Shown: positions 8,653 through 17,680 of the stretch, piece after piece
How the letters are laid out: every line of letters begins with the position of its first letter
Position numbering within the stretch: the stretch's first letter is position 1
Assembly (NCBI RefSeq): GCF_015453285.1
Contig: NZ_JADLZT010000008.1
Span: 1-64,000, forward strand
DNA: 64,000 bases
Direction of reading: 5' to 3'
Source of the DNA: Lysobacter niastensis
GTDB taxonomy: Bacteria; Pseudomonadota; Gammaproteobacteria; Xanthomonadales; Xanthomonadaceae
Program-made: the position numbers and the translations under genes
The notes under the pieces: model-generated
The model's database searches: none
What the model was told of the DNA's origin: nothing
Seen by the model: only the letters and a program-made list of their open reading frames with translations

Positions 8653-9345
8653 TCAGAACCCGCGACTGCGCCGCAGCCGGCGCGCGATGCCTGCGCGCGC
8701 GGCCAGTGCGAAGAGACCGCCGAATGCGAAGCCGGCCAAGTGCGCGGACCACGCCACCGCACCGAAGGCCGGGCCGATGTAGGTAAACACCAGCTGCAGC
8801 GCCGCCCAGATGCCGATCAGCAGCGCGGCCGGCACTTTGACGAACTGCAGGAACAACCCCAGCGGCACCACCACGCCCAGTTTCGCGCCCGGAAAAAGCG
8901 CCAGGTAGGCGCCGATCAACGCCGACACCGCGCCGCTGGCCCCGATGATCAGGCGGTCGGGCGTGCCGATCATGATCGCGGCGGCCAGGTTGGCGACGGC
9001 TCCGCCCAGCAGGAACAGGGCCAGGAAGCGCAACGGACCCATCGCGCGTTCGGCGGGCAGGCCGAAGATCAGCAGGAACACCAGGTTGCCCAGCAGGTGA
9101 GCCCAGTCGGCATGGAGGAACAGCGCGGTGACCAGGCGCAGCACGCGGCCGCTGCGGATCGCAGGCCACCAGTCGGCGGGGTCGGTGAGGCCGCCCGACA
9201 GCGTGCCCCAGTCCAGCATCAACCGGCGCTGCTCGGGGTCCGGCAGCACGGCCGACCCGATGAAGCAGAGCCACAGCGCCATGAACAGCAATGGCGTGGC
9301 CCAGCGGAGCGGCGCTTTCTCGCGGGACGGGATCGCGACGAACAC
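8653..9345 (-). CDS. Rhomboid family intramembrane serine protease
   Basis: 230 residues with six or so transmembrane segments. Catalytic residues are visible: the HLLGN motif (His83, Asn87), the nucleophile Ser137 in GASG, and His202 in AHLAGF. Rhomboids cut transmembrane substrates within the inner membrane; bacterial substrates are mostly unknown. Length is normal for the basic six-TM bacterial type. ATG 9345 lacks a strong ribosome site. Upstream, the divergent fadL-type gene starts at 9613, so the 267-bp gap carries promoters in both directions. Confidence 0.9.
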   Translation of the reverse strand: MFVAIPSREKAPLRWATPLLFMALWLCFIGSAVLPDPEQRRLMLDWGTLSGGLTDPADWWPAIRSGRVLRLVTALFLHADWAHLLGNLVFLLIFGLPAERAMGPLRFLALFLLGGAVANLAAAIMIGTPDRLIIGASGAVSALIGAYLALFPGAKLGVVVPLGLFLQFVKVPAALLIGIWAALQLVFTYIGPAFGAVAWSAHLAGFAFGGLFALAARAGIARRLRRSRGF

Positions 9346-9453
9346 GGTCAGGCACCCGCCGTGGCGAGGCAGGAAGCGGACCGGGACCGATGGCAGGGGC
9401 GTGGCGTCATGGGGGGACGGTAGCTTGCGGGCCGTCCGCCTATTGTTAGCGTT

Positions 9454-9475
9454 GGGTTAACCCCCGCGCTATAGT
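9454..9475 (+). promoter_or_regulatory. Possible fadL promoter with palindrome GGGTTAACCC
   Basis: A perfect 10-bp palindrome GGGTTAACCC (9454-9463) lies 6 bp before a -10-like TATAGT (9470-9475), about 140 bp before the FadL-type porin gene. The -35 element is not clear. A palindrome in this place could be an operator, for example for a fatty-acid-responsive repressor; this is inference only. Confidence 0.3.
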
Positions 9476-9612
9476 GCATACGGCGTCGTACGTCGGGAGG
9501 GGTTTCCGGCGCGCGCCGGTTCCACGTTGATGGGCATGCCAGGCCCGCATCAGGGGGCCGGGCGGACGCGCCGCGCAAGACCATAACTATTAGTTCATCG
9601 GAGAGTACACGC

Positions 9613-10956
9613 ATGCAGCAGCACCGCTTCACGCGCCTGACGGCGCTTGCGCTCGGCATCGCCGGCGCGCTGACCCTGGGCCAGGTCCACGCTTCGGGTT
9701 TCCAGCTCAAGGAAAACAGCGTCAAGGGCATGGGTGCCGCGTTCGCCGGTGCCGGCGTCAACGAGACCGACGGCTCCGTGGTCGTGAACAACGCCGCGAC
9801 GATGGCCCGCTTTGAAGGCACCACCTTCCAGGTCGACGCGACCGCAATCGACCTCAGCTACGAATTCCAGGGCACGGGCACCGACGCGCTCGGCCGCCCG
9901 CTGACCGGTGGCAACGGCGGCGACGCCGGCGACATCTCGGCCGTGCCGGCGATGTCGGTGATCCACAAGCTCGACAACGGCCTGGCCTTCGGCGCGATGA
10001 TCAGCGCCCCGTTCGGCCTGAAGACCGAGTACGACGACGGCTGGCAGGGCCGCTATTTTGCCCACACCTCCGACGTGAAGATCGTCGACCTGACCCTGGC
10101 CGCCGCGATCGACATCGTGCCGGACCGCTTCTCGGTCGGCCTCGGCATGATCTACTCGCACGCCGACGTGACCCTGTCCAAGTCGGTCGACTTCGGCACG
10201 CTGCTGTTCTCCAACCCGGCCACGCGTCCGCTGCCGTTCGCCCGCCCGCAGGCGGCTGACGGCTTCGCCAATGTGCAGGGCGACGACAACGGCTTCGGCT
10301 GGACCGTCGGTGCCAACTTCAGCCCGACCGACAAGCTGGCCATCGGCCTGAGCTACCGCTCCGAGATCGACTACGAGCTGCAGGGCACCGTCGACTGGAC
10401 CGTGCCGGGCAACGTCGCCGCCGTATTCAGTGCCAGCCCGACCACGCGCCCGCTGTTCCAGGACGGCGCCGTGACCGCCAAGCTGACCACCCCGTCGGTC
10501 ACCAGCGTCGACATCCGTTACGACTTCACCGACCGCTTCGCGATGATGGCGACGTGGGCCGAGACCGGCTGGGAATCGCTGCGCGAAGTGCGCATCGACT
10601 TCCAGAACCCGGACCCGGATTCGGTCGAGCCGTTCGAGTGGCGCGACACCGAGTTCATGTCGCTGGGCGGCGAGTTCAAGTTCAACGACGCGTGGACCTT
10701 CCGCGCCGGCGTCGCTTACGACGAAACCCCGACCCACATCGAAACCCGCACGCCGCGCCTGCCCGACGACGACCGCACCTGGTACTCGATCGGCGCCAGC
10801 TGGCAGGCCACCGAAGCGCTGGAGCTGAACTTCGGCTACACCCGCATCGAGCCGGATTCGCCGGAAGTCGACATCACCGCCAGCGGCTCGCACCTGGTCG
10901 GTCCGTTCGACGGTCATGCCAACCTGTACGGCCTGTCGGCCCAGTACAAGTTCTGA
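9613..10956 (+). CDS. FadL family outer membrane transport protein
   Basis: 447 residues with a signal peptide ending near QVHAS, then the family's N-terminal block SGFQLKENSVKGMGAAFAG and the NPA-like segment VNNAATMARFEG. The rest alternates like a 14-strand beta barrel and ends with the aromatic YKF, a typical outer-membrane C-terminus. FadL proteins let long-chain fatty acids or other hydrophobic molecules cross the outer membrane. ATG 9613 is preceded by GGAGAG. It is monocistronic and ends at the strong hairpin at 10979-11009. Confidence 0.93.
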   Translation: MQQHRFTRLTALALGIAGALTLGQVHASGFQLKENSVKGMGAAFAGAGVNETDGSVVVNNAATMARFEGTTFQVDATAIDLSYEFQGTGTDALGRPLTGGNGGDAGDISAVPAMSVIHKLDNGLAFGAMISAPFGLKTEYDDGWQGRYFAHTSDVKIVDLTLAAAIDIVPDRFSVGLGMIYSHADVTLSKSVDFGTLLFSNPATRPLPFARPQAADGFANVQGDDNGFGWTVGANFSPTDKLAIGLSYRSEIDYELQGTVDWTVPGNVAAVFSASPTTRPLFQDGAVTAKLTTPSVTSVDIRYDFTDRFAMMATWAETGWESLREVRIDFQNPDPDSVEPFEWRDTEFMSLGGEFKFNDAWTFRAGVAYDETPTHIETRTPRLPDDDRTWYSIGASWQATEALELNFGYTRIEPDSPEVDITASGSHLVGPFDGHANLYGLSAQYKF

Positions 10957-10978
10957 TCGAGCGCAACACCGCAACACG

Positions 10979-11009
10979 AAAAAGCCCCGCTTCGGCGGGG
11001 CTTTTTTTG
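10979..11009. terminator. Bidirectional Rho-independent terminator
   Basis: Stem GCCCCGC / GCGGGGC with loop TTCG, seven T after it on the plus strand and about six A before it. It ends the FadL gene (+) and can also stop the convergent GGDEF-like gene (-). Confidence 0.92.
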
Positions 11010-11059
11010 TGCGCTCCCGTTGCGAAGCAGGAGAACCATCGCGCCGTTCCGGTGCCGAT

Positions 11060-12829
11060 TCACATCGGTGCTGGCACGTCTTGCCTGGACGCAATGGCTT
11101 CCGGATAAAGCGCAGCCAAATCGTCGCGCTCGCGTCTGTCGCGCGCGTGATCGGCTTGCGCCAGTATCCGCTCGAAGTCATAGCCGGATTCGGCTGAGCT
11201 GGTGCAACCGAAGCTCGCGGAAACGGTGAGGTGCGCGCCGAGTGCCGTCGTGTCTATCGCGGCCAGGCTCTCGTGGCACTGCTCGGCGACGAGCCGGGTG
11301 GCGGCGAGGTCGCGGCCGAGCAGGATCATGCCGAACTCCGTACCGCCCAGCCGGCCGAAGCAGTCGCTCGGGCGGCAGTGTGTGAGGCAGGCCTTCGCAA
11401 CCTGCTGCAGCACGTGATCGCCACCGGTGTGGCCGAGGTGGTCGTTGATGGCCTTCAAGTCGTCCAGGTCGAACACGATCGCGCCTACCGGCTCGCCACG
11501 TGCCTGGCATTGCGCCAGCATCGCCATCGCGTGCTGGCGGAAGTGGCCGCGGTTGCTGATGCCGGTTACGGCATCGGCATGCGCCAGGCGACGCAGCGCA
11601 CTGTGCGCACGCTTGACCCTGTAGACCCAGAAGCCCACGGATGCGAGCACGACTGCCAGAAGCGCCAGCAGCAGCCGCGAGTTCTGTGCGTTCCGCTTCT
11701 CCACTTCCTGCTGCAGCCTGAGCACTTCGTTCTGCTGGCTCAGCAGCGCGATGGCCTGGTTTTTCTGCTGCAACTCGTGGCGGCTCACCTGGAAGGCGAA
11801 CTCGCGCGCCTTCACGTCGTCCAGGCGGGCCTTGTCGGTGTCGGCGTACTGGCGATATTCGTCCAGGGCGGTCGCCAGGTCGCCGCGCCGGAGGGCGGAT
11901 GCATAGAGCACCTTGTGCGCGGTGACCAGCGGAAGCGTATAGGTGCCGTTGCCGCCTTTCGCCAGTGCCTGGCGGGCATGGGCTTCGGCGGCTGCGATGC
12001 GGCCAGCCGACAGGTTGTACTCGGCCAGCAGGCCATGGACCTCACCGATGAGGCGCGGATAACCGGTGGCTTCGACCTCGGGCAGGTGCGCCTCGAGAAG
12101 GTCGATCGCCTTCACCGTCTGCCCCTGCGACGCCAGATGACGTGCCAGGTAACCGCGCAGCAGATTGGAGGCGATCGGCTCCTGCTGGGCATTGCAGTTC
12201 GCGATCGCCGTGAGGAACTCTTCGCTGCGCACCGGCGCCTTCAGGCCCAGCATCGCCTCGATCCGCAAGTGCTGGGCGATGCAGCGGTTCCTGGGAGAGG
12301 GCGCCTGCGCGAGGATCAGTTCCGCATAGTGGCGGCCGAGCGTGAACTGTCCGTACTGGTTGTACAGGATCGCGGCCACGGCGAATCCGGCCTGTCGCAC
12401 GTCGCGGTCGTCGATCCGGTCCTGCAGTGCAAGTGCGCCTTCCAGGTAACGCAGGCCGAGCGTCGAGTCCCGGGTGATGGCGGCGCTGTTGGCCACGAGC
12501 AGCGCGGCACGGAACTTCAGTGCCGCTTCCGGGGCCTCCGCGTACAGCGCACGGGCGTCGCGAATGGCCTTGTCGTATTGACCGGTGAGGGCCTGTTGAT
12601 ACGCGCGGAGCAATTGCAGTTGCCGCTGCTGGGCCGGAGTCGCCGTGTGCTGGAGGCGTTCGAGCCGATGCATGTCTGCCGCGAACGCATTCGGATCGGT
12701 GCCGCGCGCCCGGTCCGCGTGCAGCAACAGCTGCTCGACTTCGGTTGCAGGCGCTGCGATCGCGGGCATCGGCGTGACCGCAGCCAACATGGCTGCCAGT
12801 GCGAACCGGCGCATCATTCCCTTTGCCAC
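11060..12829 (-). CDS. TPR/GGDEF-like signalling protein with degenerate GGTEF motif
   Basis: 589 residues from a GTG start at 12829 (AGGGGAAGG upstream); ATG 12814 is an alternative. Signal peptide to about residue 25, a periplasmic tetratricopeptide-like helical array (about 30-350), a coiled segment, one transmembrane helix near residues 385-405, and a cytoplasmic GGDEF-type domain (about 425-575). The metal/substrate block DLDDLKAINDHLGHTGGD is intact, but the signature is GGTEF (residues 495-499) instead of GG(D/E)EF, and the usual late ALYxAKxxGRN block reads ARDRRERDDL. Loss of the third acidic residue normally abolishes c-di-GMP synthesis, so it is likely a GTP-binding or allosteric pseudo-cyclase. 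That activity statement is inference from the family. Confidence 0.88.
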   Translation of the reverse strand: MAKGMMRRFALAAMLAAVTPMPAIAAPATEVEQLLLHADRARGTDPNAFAADMHRLERLQHTATPAQQRQLQLLRAYQQALTGQYDKAIRDARALYAEAPEAALKFRAALLVANSAAITRDSTLGLRYLEGALALQDRIDDRDVRQAGFAVAAILYNQYGQFTLGRHYAELILAQAPSPRNRCIAQHLRIEAMLGLKAPVRSEEFLTAIANCNAQQEPIASNLLRGYLARHLASQGQTVKAIDLLEAHLPEVEATGYPRLIGEVHGLLAEYNLSAGRIAAAEAHARQALAKGGNGTYTLPLVTAHKVLYASALRRGDLATALDEYRQYADTDKARLDDVKAREFAFQVSRHELQQKNQAIALLSQQNEVLRLQQEVEKRNAQNSRLLLALLAVVLASVGFWVYRVKRAHSALRRLAHADAVTGISNRGHFRQHAMAMLAQCQARGEPVGAIVFDLDDLKAINDHLGHTGGDHVLQQVAKACLTHCRPSDCFGRLGGTEFGMILLGRDLAATRLVAEQCHESLAAIDTTALGAHLTVSASFGCTSSAESGYDFERILAQADHARDRRERDDLAALYPEAIASRQDVPAPM

Positions 12830-13005
12830 GACCTTCCCCTGTGCGATATCGACTCCGAAGCGGACTCACGTGCCGCATCCGAAGACTCGAACGAACTTAC
12901 CCGTCCCGCGTGATATTGCAACGCGATCAGGAGCGACGCGTCATTGCGTCAGCATGAACAGCGCCGCGTCCGCCATGCCGCTTCCGGGACTGTGCGCGCC
13001 GGCAC

Positions 13006-13035
13006 AAAAAAGCCCCGCGTCAGGCGGGGCTTTTT
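13006..13035. terminator. Bidirectional Rho-independent terminator
   Basis: Stem GCCCCGC / GCGGGGC with loop GTCAG, flanked by six A on the left and five T on the right. It lies just beyond the putA stop codon on the reverse strand and is almost the same stem as the one at 10979-11009. Confidence 0.85.
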
Positions 13036-13064
13036 CGTGCTGTCTACGCGAACAGTCCGCGCCG

Positions 13065-16000
13065 TCAGTCGCCTAGCGTCAGCAGCGAGGCGTTACCGCC
13101 TGCGGCCGTCGTGTTGACGGTGACAGTCTTCTCGGTGGTGAACCGAGGCAGGTAATGCGGGCCGCCGGCCTTGGGGCCGGTGCCGGACAGGTTCTGGCCG
13201 CCGAACGGCTGCACGCCGACGACCGCACCGATCTGGTTGCGGTTGACGTAGCAGTTGCCGACCTTGATGCGCGAGGCGATCTTCTCGACGGTCTCGTCGA
13301 TCCGCGAGTGGATGCCCAGCGTCAGCCCATAGCCGGTGGCGTTGATTGCATCGATCACGCTGTCGAGCTGGTCGGCCTTCCAGCGGACCACGTGCAGCAC
13401 CGGCCCGAAGATCTCCTTGTGCAACTGGTCCAGCGACTTCAGCGCGTAGGCACGTGGTGCGAAGAAGCTGCCGTGCGCGGCGTCGCCGTCCAGCGCGACT
13501 TCGGCGATCTTCGTGGCCTCCTTGTCCATGCGCGCGGCATGTTCCTTCAGCATCGCCAGCGCGTCCTCGTCGATCACCGGGCCGACGTCGGTCGACAGCA
13601 GGCCCGGGTCGCCGACCTTCAGCTCGGCCATCGCGCCGCCCAGCATCGAGGTGACCTTGTCGGCGATGTCGTCCTGCACGAACAGCACGCGCGCGGCCGA
13701 GCAGCGCTGGCCGGCGGAGGTGAACGCCGACGCGATCGCGTCCTTCACGACCTGCTCCGGCAGCGACGACGAATCGGCGATCAGCGCGTTCTGGCCGCCG
13801 GTCTCGGCGATCAGCACGCCGATCGCGGCGTCGCGCGCGGCCAGCGCACGGTTGATCGCGCGCGCGGTATCGGTGGAGCCGGTGAACGCGACGCCGGCGA
13901 TGCGCGGATCGCGCGTCAACGCGGCGCCGACGGTGGCGCCGTCGCCGGGCAGGAACTGCAGCACGGCTTCCGGAATGCCGGCTTCGTGCAGCAGCTTCAC
14001 CGCGTAATAGCCGATCAGGTTGGTCTGCTCGGCCGGCTTGGCGATCACCGCGTTGCCGGCGGCGAGCGCGGCCGAGACCTGGCCGAGGAAGATCGCCAGC
14101 GGGAAGTTCCACGGGCTGATGCAGACGAACACGCCGCGGCCGGACATCTGCAGCGTGTTGGATTCGCCGGTCGGGCCCGGCAATGCTTCCGGCGCGAACA
14201 GCTTGCGCGCCTGCGCGCCGTAGTAGCGCAGGAAGTCGACCGCCTCGCGCACTTCGGCGACGCCGTCGGACATCGTTTTGCCGGCCTCCTTGGTGCACAT
14301 CGCGATGTACTGCGGCATGCGGTCCTCGAGCATCTTGGCGGCATGCTCCAGGATCGCGGCGCGGCTGGCGGCCGGCGTCGCGTTCCAGGCGTCCTGCGCG
14401 GCAACGGCGTTCTTCAGCGCCAGTTCGACGGTGGCGCTGTCGGCGGCCTGCCACTGGCCCACGGTCTCGCGGCGGTCAGCCGGGTTGGTGACGGCGATGC
14501 TCGGGCCGGTCAGGTTCGCGCCCGGCACCAGCGGCGCGGCGCGCCAGTCGTTGCGGGAGGCGGCGTTGACCTGCTCGGCGAGTGCGCGCAGTTGGTCGTC
14601 GTTGGCGAGGTTGATGCCCATGGAATTGGTCCTGTCGATGCCGAAGCTGCGGTACAGGTCGACCGGCAGCGGAATACGCGGATGCGGAATGGATTCGAAT
14701 GCCGACACGGTCGCGACCGGGTCGTGGATGAGTTCGTCGATGGCGACGTCTTCGTCGGTGATCCGGTTGACGAAGCTGGAGTTGGCGCCGTTCTCGAGCA
14801 GACGGCGCACCAGGTACGGCAGCAGGTCCTCGTGGCTGCCGACCGGTGCGTACACGCGGCACGGAGCGTTGAGGCGGCTGGCCGGGATGACTTCGGCGTA
14901 CAGGTCGTCACCCATGCCGTGCAGCTTCTGGAACTCGAAATGCTTCTCGCGGCCCATCGCCTTCGCGCGCTGGTGAATCGTCGCGATCGTCTGCGCGTTG
15001 TGGGTGGCGAACATCGGGTAGATCGCGTCCGACGCTTCGAGCATGCGACGCGCATTGGCGAGGTAGCTGACGTCGGTGTTCGGCTTGCGCGTGAACACCG
15101 GATAGCCGAGCTGGCCGTCGACCTGCGCGCGCTTGACCTCGCTGTCCCAGTACGCGCCCTTGACCAGGCGCACCGGGATGCGGCGGCCGTGCTTGCGGGC
15201 GAGGTCGGCGATGAAGTCGATCACTTCCGGCGCGCGCTTCTGGTAGGCCTGGATGGCCAGGCCGTAGCCTTCCCAGCCGTCGAGCGAGGCATCGCTGTAG
15301 GCGGCGGCGATCACGTCGAGCGAGAGTTCGAGGCGGTCGGCCTCTTCGGCGTCGATGGTGAAGCCGATGCCGTAGGACTTGGCCAGCTGCGCCAGTTCCA
15401 GCACGCGTGGCGACAGTTCGGCGAGCACGCGGGCGCGCTTGGCGTGTTCGTAGCGCGGGTGCAGTGCGGAGAGCTTCACCGAGATCGACGGCACGCCGAA
15501 GACCTCCTTGCCCTTGAAGGCGCCGCTCTTGCCGATCGCGTGGATCGCATCGCGGTAGGCCTGCAGGTAGCGCAATGCGTCCTTGGTGGTCAGCGCGCCT
15601 TCGCCGAGCATGTCGAACGAGTAGCGGTAGTTGGCGTTGTCGCCCTTCTGCGACCGTGCCAGCGCCTCGCCGATGGTGCGGCCCATGACGAACTGGTGGC
15701 CCATGATCTTCATCGCCTGGCGCACGGCCAGGCGGATCACCGGCTCGCCGACGCGGCCGAGCATGCGCTTGAAGGCGCTGTGCACGTCGCGCTTGGTCTC
15801 GTCATTCAGGTCGACCAGGTGGCCGGTCAGCATCAGGCCCCAGGTCGAGGCATTGACCAGGATCGAGTCCGACTGGCCCATGTGCTTCTTCCAGTCGGCA
15901 TCGCCCAGCTTGTCGCGGATCAGCTTGTCGGCCGTCTCCTCGTCGGGGATGCGCAGCAGCGCCTCGGCCACGCACATCAGCAGCACCCCTTCCTCGCTGC

Positions 16001-16289
16001 CCAGGTCGTACTGGCGCATGAAGGCCTCGATCGCGCCCTGGTCCTTGGCGCGGGCGCGGACCCGGCTCACCAGGTCCGCGGCGGTGGCCTGCGCGGCGGC
16101 ACGGTCTGCGTCGCCCAGGCGGGCCTGCTCGAGCAGGTGGCGGACGTGGGCGGCCTCGTCGCGGACCCAGCCGGCGGTGATCGCCGAGCGCGGGCCGCCC
16201 GGGGACGGGGGAAGTTCGGGGCTGAGCATCGTTCGCGCCGGCGAAAGCTCGCGGGCGGCGGGAGAAGCAATGGTGGTCATCGGGCCCAT
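13065..16289 (-). CDS. putA: Bifunctional proline dehydrogenase / L-glutamate gamma-semialdehyde dehydrogenase PutA
   Basis: 1074 residues. PutA oxidises proline to glutamate in two steps with FAD, then NAD. The proline dehydrogenase barrel (about residues 140-450) shows GAYWDSEVKRAQ and the FAD/proline-site NARRMLEAS region. The aldehyde dehydrogenase half (about 540-1040) shows SPWNFPLAIF, FTGSTDTARA, ETGGQNALI with the general base Glu, and GQRCSAARV with the catalytic Cys. There is no N-terminal ribbon-helix-helix domain and no long C-terminal extension, so it is the short form that does not act as its own repressor. ATG 16289 and ATG 16280 are both possible; neither has a strong ribosome site. 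Monocistronic, ending at 13006-13035. Confidence 0.96.
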   Translation of the reverse strand: MGPMTTIASPAARELSPARTMLSPELPPSPGGPRSAITAGWVRDEAAHVRHLLEQARLGDADRAAAQATAADLVSRVRARAKDQGAIEAFMRQYDLGSEEGVLLMCVAEALLRIPDEETADKLIRDKLGDADWKKHMGQSDSILVNASTWGLMLTGHLVDLNDETKRDVHSAFKRMLGRVGEPVIRLAVRQAMKIMGHQFVMGRTIGEALARSQKGDNANYRYSFDMLGEGALTTKDALRYLQAYRDAIHAIGKSGAFKGKEVFGVPSISVKLSALHPRYEHAKRARVLAELSPRVLELAQLAKSYGIGFTIDAEEADRLELSLDVIAAAYSDASLDGWEGYGLAIQAYQKRAPEVIDFIADLARKHGRRIPVRLVKGAYWDSEVKRAQVDGQLGYPVFTRKPNTDVSYLANARRMLEASDAIYPMFATHNAQTIATIHQRAKAMGREKHFEFQKLHGMGDDLYAEVIPASRLNAPCRVYAPVGSHEDLLPYLVRRLLENGANSSFVNRITDEDVAIDELIHDPVATVSAFESIPHPRIPLPVDLYRSFGIDRTNSMGINLANDDQLRALAEQVNAASRNDWRAAPLVPGANLTGPSIAVTNPADRRETVGQWQAADSATVELALKNAVAAQDAWNATPAASRAAILEHAAKMLEDRMPQYIAMCTKEAGKTMSDGVAEVREAVDFLRYYGAQARKLFAPEALPGPTGESNTLQMSGRGVFVCISPWNFPLAIFLGQVSAALAAGNAVIAKPAEQTNLIGYYAVKLLHEAGIPEAVLQFLPGDGATVGAALTRDPRIAGVAFTGSTDTARAINRALAARDAAIGVLIAETGGQNALIADSSSLPEQVVKDAIASAFTSAGQRCSAARVLFVQDDIADKVTSMLGGAMAELKVGDPGLLSTDVGPVIDEDALAMLKEHAARMDKEATKIAEVALDGDAAHGSFFAPRAYALKSLDQLHKEIFGPVLHVVRWKADQLDSVIDAINATGYGLTLGIHSRIDETVEKIASRIKVGNCYVNRNQIGAVVGVQPFGGQNLSGTGPKAGGPHYLPRFTTEKTVTVNTTAAGGNASLLTLGD

Positions 16290-16722
16290 CAGGACTGCCG
16301 GGGGAAGCCCGCTAGTTTAGAGCCTCAACCGGCTTCCGGCCCGCGCCCGGGCGTTTCAGCGGGCATCCCGCCGGATTCAGTGCCCTCCAGGGATCAGGGC
16401 AGGCCCGAATGCGGGCCGTGTTGTCGCGCCGGAACGGGGCCCGGCCGGGGTTTTCAGCTGTTTTTGCAAGGCGTACCCCATCGGTTCCTGCATCGCGCGG
16501 GTTGCCGCCCGCCGGGGTCGCAGCTACCATTTCGCGGTTATCCGTAGCGTCCAAGGGCAGGATTGCCCTGACGTGTTGGGCCCCCTCGCTGTCAGGGGCT
16601 CGCCAGCCACCTCCCTCGGACGGTCCCCGCGTGTCGGCGCGGCCGGTGCCGGGAAAGGCAGCCCGCGGAGCGCGACAAAGCAACTCAATCGTTTATCTAG
16701 CTGATTTTTGGGGCTCGAACTG
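16290..16722. other. 433-bp intergenic region upstream of the cytochrome oxidase locus
   Basis: Between the divergent putA and coxB genes. I find no convincing ORF, RNA gene or repeat. It must hold the promoters of putA and of the coxB operon, but I cannot point to clear -35/-10 pairs. GGGG at 16710-16713 is the likely coxB ribosome site. Confidence 0.5.
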
Positions 16723-17652
16723 ATGAAAGTCGGTCGTTTCAAGCAGTGGGCAGCGGGCATCGCCGCAATGGCGCTGCCGGTCCTTGCGTTCGCGCAGGCG
16801 GCCGATCCGAAGCCGTGGCAGTTGAACATGGGCAGGGGCGTCACCGCCCAGTCCGCCAACGCCTATGAGGCGCACATGTTCGCGCTGTGGGTTTGCGTGA
16901 TCATCGGCATCCTGGTGTTCGGTGCGATGGCCGTCGCCATGTTCAAGTTCCGCCACTCCAAGGGCGCGGTGCCGGACAAGGACTTCACCCACAGCACCAA
17001 GCTGGAGGTGATCTGGACCGTCGTGCCGGTGGTGTTGCTGGTGCTGATGGCGTTCCCGGCCACCAGCAAGCTGATCAAGATGTACGACACCCGCAACTCC
17101 GAGATGACCGTGAAAGTCACCGCCTTCCAGTGGATGTGGAAGTACGACTATCTCGGCGAGAACGTGGGCTTCACCAGCCGCCTGGACCGCAAGAGCGACG
17201 AGATCCGCCAGAGCGGCGTCGACGCGCGCGACGCCAACCACCCGCATTACCTGCTCGACGTCGACAACGTCCTGGTGCTGCCGACCGACACCAAGATCCG
17301 TTTCGTCATCACCGCCGACGACGTGATCCACGCGTGGTGGGTGCCGGCGCTGGGCTGGAAGCAGGACGCCATCCCGGGCATCGTCAACGAGGCCTGGACG
17401 GAAATTAAGCAGCCGGGCATCTACCGTGGCCAGTGCGCCGAGCTGTGTGGCAAGGACCATGGCTTCATGCCGATCGTGGTCAAGGCCGTGCCGAAGGCCG
17501 AGTACCAGCAGTGGCTGGCCGCCGAGAAGGCGAAGAACGCCCCGGCCCCGGCCGCCGCTCCGGCTGCTGCTCCTGCCGAGGCCGCTCCGGCCGAAACTCC
17601 GAACACCGACGCACCGGCTGCCGCTCCCGAGCAGGCAGCGGTCGCCGGTTGA
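16723..17652 (+). CDS. coxB: Cytochrome c oxidase subunit II (aa3 type)
   Basis: 309 residues from ATG 16723. Signal peptide, two transmembrane helices (about residues 46-68 and 88-108), then a periplasmic cupredoxin domain holding the CuA centre. Ligands are visible as HAWWVPALG and GQCAELCGKDHGFM (two Cys, Glu backbone, His, Met). It accepts electrons from cytochrome c and passes them to subunit I. The aromatic WMWKYDY block is present. The C-terminus is an Ala/Pro-rich tail of about 40 residues with no fused cytochrome c domain, so this is a plain aa3 subunit II. First gene of the coxB-coxA-ctaG-coxC cluster; coxA begins 28 bp later. Confidence 0.96.
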   Translation: MKVGRFKQWAAGIAAMALPVLAFAQAADPKPWQLNMGRGVTAQSANAYEAHMFALWVCVIIGILVFGAMAVAMFKFRHSKGAVPDKDFTHSTKLEVIWTVVPVVLLVLMAFPATSKLIKMYDTRNSEMTVKVTAFQWMWKYDYLGENVGFTSRLDRKSDEIRQSGVDARDANHPHYLLDVDNVLVLPTDTKIRFVITADDVIHAWWVPALGWKQDAIPGIVNEAWTEIKQPGIYRGQCAELCGKDHGFMPIVVKAVPKAEYQQWLAAEKAKNAPAPAAAPAAAPAEAAPAETPNTDAPAAAPEQAAVAG

Positions 17653-17680
17653 TCGTCACGCATTACTTCTGAGGTAGGCC

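Noticed and set aside
13155-16547. 1130-residue open frame antisense to putA
   Set aside because: High-GC mirror frame; amino-acid composition is unnatural (Arg, Val, His, Gly runs) and the putA frame has all catalytic motifs.
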